Below are positions 1 through 8,400 of a stretch of DNA of 20,090 nucleotides, piece by piece. The stretch comes from Candidatus Altarchaeota archaeon (GTDB taxonomy: Archaea > Altiarchaeota > Altiarchaeia > IMC4 > QMZM01): assembly GCA_015523055.1 (NCBI GenBank), contig WALD01000052.1, positions 1 to 20,090 of the forward strand. Reading direction: 5' to 3'. A program made the position numbers and the translations under genes. Every line of letters starts with the position of its first letter. Position 1 is the stretch's first letter. The notes below the pieces were generated by a model. It was not told the origin of the DNA. It made no database searches and saw only the letters and a program-made list of their open reading frames with translations.

Positions 1-7
1 ACTTAAA

Positions 8-18
8 TTTGATATATA
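8..18 (+). promoter_or_regulatory. Possible TATA box of taw1
   Basis: An AT-rich element, tttgatatata, lies about 33-43 bases before the taw1 ATG in an AT-rich leader. Archaeal TATA boxes usually sit 24-30 bases before the transcription start, so this would give a very short leader of roughly ten bases. No Shine-Dalgarno sequence is visible before the ATG. The window begins just upstream, so a BRE or other upstream element cannot be judged. Confidence 0.3.
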
Positions 19-50
19 CCTGATAAGATTCGTGATAATAAAATAATAAA

Positions 51-965
51 ATGATTGAACCAGAAATCAGGAAAAGCCTTGAGCATCAGCACTACCGGCT
101 GGTGGGGAATCACTCGGCAGTTAAACTCTGCCACTGGCTGAAGAAGAGCATCCGGGATGAGGGATTCTGCTATAAACAGCAGTTCTATGGGATTCAGTCG
201 CACAGGTGCCTGCAGATGACCCCCGCCGTCGTATGGTGCACACATAGGTGTGTATTCTGCTGGAGGGATATTGAGAACACCCTTGGCACAAAGCTTGAGG
301 AATTCGACGAGCCGGAGGATATAATAGACGCCGCAATAGAGGCGCAGAGGAAACTAATCAGCGGCTTCGGTGGAATCCCGGAGAGGATAAACAGGAGGAA
401 ATTCAGGGAGGCACAGAACCCGAATCAGGCGGCAATCTCTCTTGCAGGGGAGCCGACGATATACCCCAGGATATCGGAATTGATAGGGGAATTCAACAGG
501 AGGGAATTCACGACATTTCTGGTTACGAATGGAACGCTGCCTGAAAGGATAGAGTCTCTGGACAATCTACCAACAAGCCTCTATGTTTCGATAGATGCTC
601 CTGATGAGAAGATATACAAAAGGACGTGTAACCCGATAATTCCCGACGGCTGGGAGAGGATCAACAGGACACTTGATATACTCCCCTCAATCGACACTCG
701 CAGGGTAGTGAGAATAACCCTTGTAGATGGGTTCAACCTCGTTGAGCCGGGGCTTTATTCCCCTCTCCTTGAGAGGGCGGAGCCGGACTTTATAGAGGTC
801 AAGAGTTACATGCACGTTGGCAACTCAGTAAGAAGGCTATCAAAGGATAACATGCCCTCCTTCCAGAGGGTGATGGAATTCTCCAGAATTCTTGCAGAGG
901 ATATCTCCTATACTGTGAAGGACTGGAAAGAGGACAGCAGGGTCGTTCTGCTGGCCAGAAAATGA
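51..965 (+). CDS. taw1: 4-demethylwyosine synthase Taw1/TYW1 (radical SAM)
   Basis: This cytoplasmic enzyme condenses N1-methylguanosine-37 of tRNA-Phe with pyruvate to form 4-demethylwyosine, the tricyclic step of wyosine synthesis. The radical-SAM CxxxCxxC motif is at Cys63, Cys67 and Cys70 (WCTHRCVFCW). Three further cysteines at 27, 40 and 53 have the 13-residue spacing known for the second [4Fe-4S] cluster of archaeal Taw1. A GEP motif (SLAGEPTIYP) and an SIDAP segment fit the SAM-binding barrel. The 304-residue length is normal for archaeal single-domain Taw1, which lacks the flavodoxin domain of eukaryotic TYW1. The gene converges on the pilin-like gene with about 31 bases between them. 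It is the only evident housekeeping gene here and is the best evidence that the organism is an archaeon. Confidence 0.97.
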   Translation: MIEPEIRKSLEHQHYRLVGNHSAVKLCHWLKKSIRDEGFCYKQQFYGIQSHRCLQMTPAVVWCTHRCVFCWRDIENTLGTKLEEFDEPEDIIDAAIEAQRKLISGFGGIPERINRRKFREAQNPNQAAISLAGEPTIYPRISELIGEFNRREFTTFLVTNGTLPERIESLDNLPTSLYVSIDAPDEKIYKRTCNPIIPDGWERINRTLDILPSIDTRRVVRITLVDGFNLVEPGLYSPLLERAEPDFIEVKSYMHVGNSVRRLSKDNMPSFQRVMEFSRILAEDISYTVKDWKEDSRVVLLARK

Positions 966-996
966 CGAAGTGAAAATACATCCTTTAATCTCTTCA

Positions 997-1377
997 TTAT
1001 AGTGGACCAGGGGAAGGAGCCCCGGCCCAGCACATCCCCAGATCAATACCGGCAACCATTGAGGCAACTCCAAGAAGAGTTACAACCATAACCGCCCCCC
1101 CCACCGCAAGCATTATAACCTGTTTTCCCTCCTCCCTCTTCAGCGGGTCGTCACTGAGAAACCTGATGCCACCGAGAACGAGCATGAAGAGAACAACCGG
1201 GGGGGTGAGATATATCACAAGGCACAGGATGATCGCAACCAGACACCTGAATCTCCCCAGATAATCCGATGGTGGAGCATGGCATGTCTGTGCCCCCCCT
1301 ACCAATCCCGCCAATAAAATTCCCATCAGTCCTGCCAGAAGAATTCTTCTAATTCCTGGTTCATTTGCTGGGTTCAT
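997..1377 (-). CDS. Small secreted two-helix protein, VirB2/T4SS-pilin-like
   Basis: This 126-residue protein has the build of a VirB2/TrbC-type pilin. A basic N-terminus and hydrophobic stretch (about residues 10-29, ending LVGGAQ) look like a signal peptide. Two membrane helices follow (about 46-70 and 87-110), joined by a short charged loop, GGIRFLSDDPLKREEGKQ (69-86). This loop closely resembles the one in the fusion protein at 17346-18674 (GIKFITSDSPYDRDQAK), and that resemblance is the main reason for the call. Cysteines at 32, 45, 52 and 116 could form disulfides. The start codon overlaps the stop of the beta-helix gene (ATGA), so translation is probably coupled. The short gene contains three homopolymer runs of 7-8 G or C. 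The gene itself is well supported; the pilin role is inferred from topology and loop similarity. An unrelated small membrane protein is the alternative. Confidence 0.62.
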   Translation of the reverse strand: MNPANEPGIRRILLAGLMGILLAGLVGGAQTCHAPPSDYLGRFRCLVAIILCLVIYLTPPVVLFMLVLGGIRFLSDDPLKREEGKQVIMLAVGGAVMVVTLLGVASMVAGIDLGMCWAGAPSPGPL

Positions 1378-3770
1378 TTGCTGTCCCTGATTCTGATTAT
1401 GATATAGAGGGTGAGAACTCCAATCAGGATTCCCAGCACCTCAATGGGGGGAATTCTCCCTGTGTCTGACAGGAAAATAGCGAATCCCACGGGGGCGTTT
1501 GCACTTCCCCCAGCGACAGAAACATGGCTGCTCATCTTACCTATAACCTCTGCAGCTGGGGCATCTTCGCAAGAGGATGTGCATCCTTCATGCCCCTCAT
1601 CATTCCACTTATCTGCTTTCTCGCACTGATTATCACTGCCGGAACTTGCCCTTACACTCTGCTTTATATCGTGTTCTCCGTTGTTGCAAACCCTGTTCTG
1701 GTCAAGCCGGTTGCCCTGTGAATTCTCCAGATAGATTCCATTGACTACGTTGCTGTCTATGTCGTTAAGGGAGATAGTGTTCCCATAGCCAGCCTCTGTA
1801 AGGACACCATTTTCTTTATTACCTTTAATTGAAGTCATGCACGCTACCTGATTGTTGCCGCTGCTCTTCATGTAAATGCCATTCTTTTCGTTGCCGTCAG
1901 ATGAGGAATACTCCACCAGGTTATTGTTGGAGTTGTCGAGATAGATTCCGTCCCCAGCATTTCTCTCTATGTTGTTTTCCTTCAGTATCCTGTTTTCGTT
2001 TGATTTATACAGTTTTATTCCACTTCCCTCATTTTCAGATATGAGGTTATTCCTAAGGGAATTCCCGTCGGATTCATCCAGAAATATCCCATTTTCTGAA
2101 TTCTTACTCAGGGTATTCTGGGTTGTTATGTTGTTGCTGTTGGATTTGTAGAGGCATATGCCATGAATTTTGCTTCCCTCCACCGTGTTTGTAGTTATGT
2201 TGCATCCCTCAGACTCCTTCAGGCAGATGCCGTTCAGATTCTCATCGCTTATCGCATTATCCCTAATTGTATTATCATCTGATTCATCCAGTCTTATCCC
2301 TGCCATATACCTGAGGCCGATGCTCCCGGGGTCTGCGTTGTTGCCTGAGATGGAATTGCTACTTATCTCGTTGTTGTTGGACTGGTAGAGATGCACTCCG
2401 TCCATATCATTCTTTGATACAGTATTTGCATCACCTATAAGGTTGCCGTTTGAGGAGCTGAGAAATATACCCTCCTTTCCATTTTTGCTTATACCATTAC
2501 CCTGAATTCTGTTGCCATTGGAATCATCCAGATGAATTCCCCGTTCCGTGTTACCACTAACTGAATTATCCTTAACCGTATTAGAAACCGTGCCCATCAG
2601 ATAAAGGCCGTTACCCCCGTTATCGCTCACGGCATTGTTACTTATTGTATTCTCTGTGGAGCCGATACCTATCAACACGCCCTCCTCCTCGTTATCCATT
2701 ATAGTGTTGCCATCCACCAGGTTAAGGGTGCTGACCATATCCTGAGTGTCGGTAATGCTGATATCAAAATTATCCCCGCTGAAATCGCAGTCATCTATAA
2801 AGCCATCACCGTCGGTATCATAACAATCACCATAGTCTGCATCGGTAGGGACACCTATGCCGCTGGATATATCTATGCCCATAGCGGTATTGGACATTAT
2901 CGTGTTCTCCTCTATGACAGTTCCCTCGGTGGCGAATGCATTGATGCCGTCCAATCCGTTGTCCTCTATTCTACTTTCCCTGATAGTGTTGTGGTCGGAT
3001 TCAATCAGATATATCCCGGAACGCCCGTTGTTATGGATATCGTTCCGACATATCGTGTTGCTATCGGATTCGTCCTCAAGATATATGCCATTCCCGGTAT
3101 TTTTATATACATTATATTCTACTATCCTGTTATTATCAGACCCCTTTAGCAGCTGTATGCCGACATTAAAACCTGTAATCTTACATCTTGATTCGGGCGT
3201 ATCACAGAAGCATGGACATGGATTTACTGTCATACCACACCCGTAATCACAGTCGCGACCTACACATCCACATCCTGTTCCGCAGCCACAATTACAGGTG
3301 TCAATACAATGACATCCAGAGGGACAATCGTTAATACAATGGCAGGTACATGGACCCGTACATGGTGCTGGGGTTATGCATCCTACACATCTTGGGGGCA
3401 CGCCACCCAATACCATTTCACAATTCTCTCTGCTCTCCGAACTACAGCTACAATCACAATCGCAATTCCTCAATATATTTCCATTAGCAGAACTAAGATT
3501 AATTCCGATACCATCTCCAGTGCCGGAGATTGTATGCCCCTGACAGAAGAATGTTACCCCGTCATTCATCCAGTCTATACACGTCCCAGAGGAGGAGATA
3601 TCACCCATCAGATAGACCCTGCTGCATCTCCCGGAATTTATCATTGATTGACACTGTTTACAACTGTTGCACATGCAACCCAACGGAGGAATTCCTCCCG
3701 AGGCCAATGTCATCAACATTGAGAATATCCCTATCAGCAATGCCAGAGAAATTCCCTTTGTGTAATGCAT
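1374..3770 (-). CDS. Secreted right-handed beta-helix protein (NosD/CASH-type repeats) with Cys-rich insert
   Basis: This 798-residue surface protein starts with a signal peptide (residues 1-26) and a short Cys-rich stretch. Residues about 102-196 form a dense insert with 25 cysteines, many as CxC or CxxC. From about 200 to 720 there are roughly twenty repeats of 22-24 residues following a pattern like N-x-I-x-x-N-x-I-x-x-N-x-x-x-G-I-x-L, typical of parallel beta-helices of the Beta_helix/NosD/CASH families. A DTDGDGFIDDCD segment near residue 320 resembles calcium-binding DxDGDG loops. The last 25 residues (IPPIEVLGILIGVLTLY, then a basic tail) look like a C-terminal membrane anchor. Such proteins often bind or process polysaccharide or act as adhesins; no catalytic residues can be assigned. 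It heads a two-gene minus-strand unit with the pilin-like gene and is divergent from the large plus-strand operon. Confidence 0.88.
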   Translation of the reverse strand: MHYTKGISLALLIGIFSMLMTLASGGIPPLGCMCNSCKQCQSMINSGRCSRVYLMGDISSSGTCIDWMNDGVTFFCQGHTISGTGDGIGINLSSANGNILRNCDCDCSCSSESRENCEMVLGGVPPRCVGCITPAPCTGPCTCHCINDCPSGCHCIDTCNCGCGTGCGCVGRDCDYGCGMTVNPCPCFCDTPESRCKITGFNVGIQLLKGSDNNRIVEYNVYKNTGNGIYLEDESDSNTICRNDIHNNGRSGIYLIESDHNTIRESRIEDNGLDGINAFATEGTVIEENTIMSNTAMGIDISSGIGVPTDADYGDCYDTDGDGFIDDCDFSGDNFDISITDTQDMVSTLNLVDGNTIMDNEEEGVLIGIGSTENTISNNAVSDNGGNGLYLMGTVSNTVKDNSVSGNTERGIHLDDSNGNRIQGNGISKNGKEGIFLSSSNGNLIGDANTVSKNDMDGVHLYQSNNNEISSNSISGNNADPGSIGLRYMAGIRLDESDDNTIRDNAISDENLNGICLKESEGCNITTNTVEGSKIHGICLYKSNSNNITTQNTLSKNSENGIFLDESDGNSLRNNLISENEGSGIKLYKSNENRILKENNIERNAGDGIYLDNSNNNLVEYSSSDGNEKNGIYMKSSGNNQVACMTSIKGNKENGVLTEAGYGNTISLNDIDSNVVNGIYLENSQGNRLDQNRVCNNGEHDIKQSVRASSGSDNQCEKADKWNDEGHEGCTSSCEDAPAAEVIGKMSSHVSVAGGSANAPVGFAIFLSDTGRIPPIEVLGILIGVLTLYIIIRIRDSK

Positions 3771-3838
3771 CTTAACCGTAAGTTATATTGACATTATTGT
3801 AATATATAATGAAATAAAAGATATAATGAAATAGAAGA
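3771..3838. promoter_or_regulatory. Divergent promoter region between beta-helix gene and main operon
   Basis: This 68-base AT-rich gap separates genes transcribed in opposite directions and must hold the promoters of both. On the plus strand a TATA-like tatataat (3805-3810 and nearby) lies about 30 bases before the ATG at 3839, consistent with a leaderless message. A second similar element lies in the downstream repeat copy. On the minus strand, caatataact lies roughly 20 bases before the beta-helix ATG. No Shine-Dalgarno sequence is seen for either gene. Shared control of the two transcription units is plausible but inferred. Confidence 0.5.
3804..3837 (+). repeat. 17-base tandem direct repeat before the start of the main operon
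   Basis: Two adjacent copies, atataatgaaataaaag (3804-3820) and atataatgaaatagaag (3821-3837), differ at one base. The second copy ends one base before the ATG at 3839. Each copy contains a TATA-like core. The repeat could be a regulator-binding site or a duplicated promoter element. Confidence 0.85.
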
Positions 3839-5419
3839 ATGGAATTCAAAGGCACCCGTATGGAGAAGTTGTCTGTTTTCCTTAGTATATATCTCCTGCT
3901 TAGCCTCTCCATGGTTCTTTTTGTATCGGCTAAAGAAACCGCACCATCTGATGAAACCAGGCCGTTCACCGGTAGTATAACCATAAAAAATCTGAATGAC
4001 CCCCGGACTATGGTGGTGATTACAGACAAGTACAGCAAGGACGCCCTGACGGATGTGACAATAGATGCGGCGACCTGCAAGACGAAGATAACCTGTGGGG
4101 AGCCGACCTGCGAAACCCCCTACTCTGAGGTTACCGATGATGAAGAGACGCCAGTGGACGACTCAGGAGAAGGAAAAACCCCTATCTCTATCTGCGATTA
4201 CATCAATGACGAGGGAAAGCATATCACTCTCGTTCTGGACCCCAAGAGGTGGACAATTATTGGAGTAAAATATGTTTCCGACACCGAACTTGAGTATTAT
4301 CTCATGGACCAGAGGAGATATAGCATAGTATTTACTGAAACAAAGGGTAATGTCAGAATCTACACTATCCAGAGCGCAGAGAGACTGAAGAAAATTGTCA
4401 CTGACGCTGCCAGTGTTACTGCTGCAGTATGTTCTGCCGATCTTCTGTCTGATGCTAGGATAAAATGTAATGAGCAGATGATGGATATATATGCAATAGT
4501 CGCGACCTACTGGTACCTCATTACCCATTTCTCGGACTTTGTCATGGCATCAACGCAGACCTATATCGGTGTCTGCGATCTTATGAAGACGCTAAAGAGC
4601 AAATTCGGAGACCTTTTTGACAAATTCAAAGGCCAGGGGGGCAAATACGCGGATATGGTTACCAAATATGGGGACAAAGTCAAGAACCTGGCATCCGGCC
4701 TCAAGGAACGTTATGATAAATATGCTGCTTATGTCAAGGCAGCCATGAGCTGCAAGGAGGCTTATGAGTATGTCAAGAAGCTGTATGATAATGTACTGGG
4801 ACTAATAGATAAGGTCAAAGGCTATCTTAGTTTCCTCAAAAACCCGGTTCCCTCATGCTTAAGCGACCTGATGGATAAACTTCGGGCACTTATCAACAAA
4901 CTAAAGGCTCTTACTCCCACCTTCATTCCGGAACTGGATGATTTCTTTAGCAAGATCAATGGTCTCTTTCCTGATTGCATCCAGAACTTCCTGGTCAAGC
5001 TGGACGACTTCAAGAACCTGCTCGGCAGGTTTCTTGCATTAACCCCCAACTACTGCAACAAGGTCCAGGCTATGAAGGAATATTATGGGGACCGAGACAG
5101 GGGGAACGACCCAGCGATGGCCAAGAAATACGCCGACCTCTACCTTCCCTGCGAAGATGGCGAATGGTTAGATCTGTCATTCCCAGGAATTGACTGCACC
5201 GGCCTTAAGGGACTGACGACCGATATCCTGCCGGAGAATTGCCAGAAGCTGTATGGTGTGAATCTACCCATGGACATCGGCCTGTCTATAGACCTGCCGG
5301 ATTCATGTAAGGATTTAAAGTCAATATTGAAAAACCTGGTTTTTTGTAAGGAAATAGACCTTGACAACTATAAGGATGAATTCCCTGATATTCCGGAGAA
5401 TAAACCAGTAACCTGTTAG
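3839..5419 (+). CDS. Secreted Cys-containing helical/coiled-coil protein, unknown function
   Basis: I do not recognise a family for this 526-residue protein. It has a signal peptide (hydrophobic core LSVFLSIYLLLSLSMVLFVSA, ending near residue 31). A beta-rich N-terminal part reaches to about residue 180. Residues about 190-450 are a long, mostly helical segment with Lys/Asp/Leu heptad-like character and regularly placed cysteines. The C-terminus is Cys-containing and the last residue is Cys. There is no second membrane segment, so the protein is probably released or held by partners. ATG 3839 fits the leaderless promoter; an in-frame ATG at 3860 would give a shorter and more typical signal peptide. 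It is the first gene of the main operon, 11 bases before the giant secreted protein, which also has a helical Cys-containing N-terminal half, so the two may be partners. Confidence 0.75.
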   Translation: MEFKGTRMEKLSVFLSIYLLLSLSMVLFVSAKETAPSDETRPFTGSITIKNLNDPRTMVVITDKYSKDALTDVTIDAATCKTKITCGEPTCETPYSEVTDDEETPVDDSGEGKTPISICDYINDEGKHITLVLDPKRWTIIGVKYVSDTELEYYLMDQRRYSIVFTETKGNVRIYTIQSAERLKKIVTDAASVTAAVCSADLLSDARIKCNEQMMDIYAIVATYWYLITHFSDFVMASTQTYIGVCDLMKTLKSKFGDLFDKFKGQGGKYADMVTKYGDKVKNLASGLKERYDKYAAYVKAAMSCKEAYEYVKKLYDNVLGLIDKVKGYLSFLKNPVPSCLSDLMDKLRALINKLKALTPTFIPELDDFFSKINGLFPDCIQNFLVKLDDFKNLLGRFLALTPNYCNKVQAMKEYYGDRDRGNDPAMAKKYADLYLPCEDGEWLDLSFPGIDCTGLKGLTTDILPENCQKLYGVNLPMDIGLSIDLPDSCKDLKSILKNLVFCKEIDLDNYKDEFPDIPENKPVTC

Positions 5420-5430
5420 CATCAAAAAGA

Positions 5431-8400
5431 ATGAGAAACCAAAAAATCCTGATGGTGTTCGTTGTATTTTTGCTGCTCTTCTCTAGCGTAGCGAGTGCCA
5501 GTCTAGTTGGCGAAATCAAGGACTGCATCAGAGGACCAGATAAAAATGTTGGAGAAACAAAGGTAAAGAACTTCTGTGACAGTAAAAAGGCAGATGTGAA
5601 AAAAGCTACAGGTGATATGAAATCCAAGATTGAGGAAGCAAATGCCGCTACTGGTGAGATTGATGAGTATCTTAAGGAATACAACGGCATATGCGATGAG
5701 ATTCCGGTGGATGAACTTGAAACCAAGATTGATGAGATAGATGGAAAGATTGATTCAGAGACAGGACCAATAGCCACAGAGATAAACAACAAATACAGGA
5801 ACGATATAAAGCCAAAGATGGTGGAGACTGAAGGTAAAATTGAATCCATGATCGGGGGGTTTGATAAGTTGTGTGAGGAGGATATGGTACAGAATGCTGA
5901 TAAGGTATATACTGCACTTGATTCAGATTTGACTGATATGGAGGTATGGGTCAACGGGCTCCCTAACGATGCTGAGTCGATAATCGGTAAGAATGGAGGG
6001 GATGATGCAACCTATCAAAAATTCAAGAGGGGTTACGATAAAATTCAGGGGGTATATAAAAAACTTGGTAAGATAATAGAACTCTATGGCAGGATAGGTG
6101 AATTATGCAAGAGGGTCATGAAGGAGATTGGTGGGGCACTTGAGGAACTCAAAACATCATTTGCGGAACTGGATACTCTCTGCAAACAAATTAATGATTT
6201 TATTGAGAACGAGGTCATAAAGCCGATTGAAGACATTCTTGGGGGTATAGATTTCTCAGAGTCTATCGACAAGAAACTCACAGCATTATGTGAGAAAATG
6301 ACAGAGTCAATTAAGAACCATATTGTTGAGAGCGACTGGAATGGATTCCTCTGCAAATTATTGCAGAAACTAATTGACCAGCTGAATGAGGCTGCCAAGC
6401 TTCTTGATGTCTTCATGGACTTCTGGAACGAGATGCAGAAATACCGGCAGTGTGTCCATTGTCTTAATAGCCAGATAGACAAGCTGGAGACGGGGCAGAA
6501 GGCATCTGAGACCCGGGCTTCGAAGACGTGTTCAGATACAACATATAACGAGGCAAAGGCGATGTACGCCAAGATGTGGAATAACGAAAAGGAAAAGGAG
6601 AGTAAGGACTATCTCTTTGCCATTTACAAGGACCCGGAACTTAAAACTGATGATGCTACGAAAGAGCCCATAAAGAAGGCATCAGTAAATAAGGATAAAT
6701 TCGACAGGAGGAAGGCAGTGGCATATCTTGATTTTGACCCGTCCAGGATAGCAGAGGCAGAGGGTTGTGTGGGGGATAAGCAGTCCTCAAAGATATACAA
6801 GTGGGGTAGCAAGACACTAAACAAGGTCTCGGATGAAGCAGCGACGATGAGATTAATCCTGTATTCTGTCCTGGCCAAGAAGCTACTCAAGGTTGCGGGC
6901 GCGGGTGTCGGCCTGCTTAAAAAACTTACTGGAGTTACCAAGATTCTTGGTCACATTCCTTATATCGGCTATATGAGCTCTCTAAGCAAGATGATTCCAT
7001 TCGCCACAAAGGTTCTTGATGTATTCATGGATGTATTCACTGCGCTTACGGGAACGTGCCATAAGATTGCCGCTGCCGAGGAAAAGATGAATGAATTAAC
7101 CGTTCCAAATAAGGAGGTTGGCAAACTGGATAAGCAGTATGGTGGCACAACTTATGTGAAACTACCGGTCTTGCAGGGGGCTATACAGAAAGAGGGGGAT
7201 ACTACCGGAGGCATCATGGACCCCAACTGGCAGGAAATGGGTCTATCCTACTATGGACTTACCTCTTCAATGGAACTGGAGGGCCGTAGCCCGGAGGACT
7301 ACGGCAGGGTTAAGGTAAGCCAATATATGGAACCGTTCTACTCCTCTAACTCGGGATATGTCTCATTCATTGAGGACTGGAATAAACAGATAGGATATGA
7401 CGTTACAGATATAATCAAGGAGATGCCAATAACCGCCACTACTGGCCCTGTGCATATTGATTTAGACGAAACTCCCGATGCAGATCAATTTGTAATGAAC
7501 GACCCAAAGCCAATATGTACGGTCACCGGCCTTTTCAGGACAGAGAAATCAAAGAAGAACGAGGCATGGTCTCCTCTGTCAATGCCATACAAGGACCATG
7601 AGGTGATGTGGACTAAAATCTTTGGAATTACACCTGATATTGAGATGAGAAATCCAGACTGCAATATCCTTATCTATAATTTCGGAAGTGGGGAGAAGGA
7701 TAAGTATGATGATTTGATGGAAATTCTGGAGAAAGACAACTATGAGGTAGAATACCACGAAAGGGTCGGGGAGGATATAACCCCGGAAATGCTCTCGAAT
7801 TACTGTCAGGTGTGGTTTATTGATGGTGGCGAGGCTTCGATCACATCGGATGAGATTATCGCCATAGGAGACTATATCAACAAAAGGGGCAATGTCCTCC
7901 TGACGGCAGGGTCTGAGTCATTCTCAAATGTACAGCAGATAGCCGAAAAATTCGGCGTGAGCATCACAACAAGCGAGAATACTGCCACCCTGAATGGAGG
8001 TTCATCTGTCACAGAAACAAGTGACTATACCCCTCTTTATGATATACACTATCAAGAGAGTTATTATTGTAGCGATAAACCTGAGATTAATGGTGTAGCG
8101 GGTGAGAGCGACCAGTATCCCTGTAAACTGCGTCAAGATGGTCGCAAATATAGGTACACCCTGCATCCGACGGGTTTCAAAAATATATATAATCCAAATG
8201 ATCCCAGATTGGTTTGCGGTGTGGATTATGATGATCTTGCATCCTGTTTGGATGAGAATAAGAAGGCAGGGTTTCCAGATGGGAAGGCAGGATTCATGTT
8301 TTACCTTACAAGCCTTCAAAGGCCCCTGACACCGCCGGATATAGATTCCTTTCCTGAAAAGTTTCGTCTCTTTATCCCGCCAGGCACCGTGTATGCCGGG

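Noticed and set aside
965..996. Terminator hairpin between taw1 and the convergent pilin-like gene
   Set aside because: The 31-base gap has only short T/A-rich stretches and no convincing inverted repeat.
1374..1450. PGF-CTERM/PEF-CTERM archaeosortase signal at the end of the beta-helix protein
   Set aside because: The C-terminus has a hydrophobic helix and basic tail, but no PGF, PEF or similar motif before the helix. A plain membrane anchor is the safer reading.
1700..3170. Regularly repeated DNA that might suggest a CRISPR array
   Set aside because: The periodicity of about 66-72 bases is degenerate and in frame, encoding 22-24-residue beta-helix coils. There are no identical direct repeats with unique spacers.
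3839..5419. VirB5 homologue
   Set aside because: Only general helical character is shared; no motif supports it. Kept as unknown.
6835..7050. Membrane domain inside the giant secreted protein
   Set aside because: The segment is hydrophobic but carries many Lys residues (AKKLLKVAG, LLKKL). It looks more like amphipathic helices than clear membrane spans; left as undetermined.
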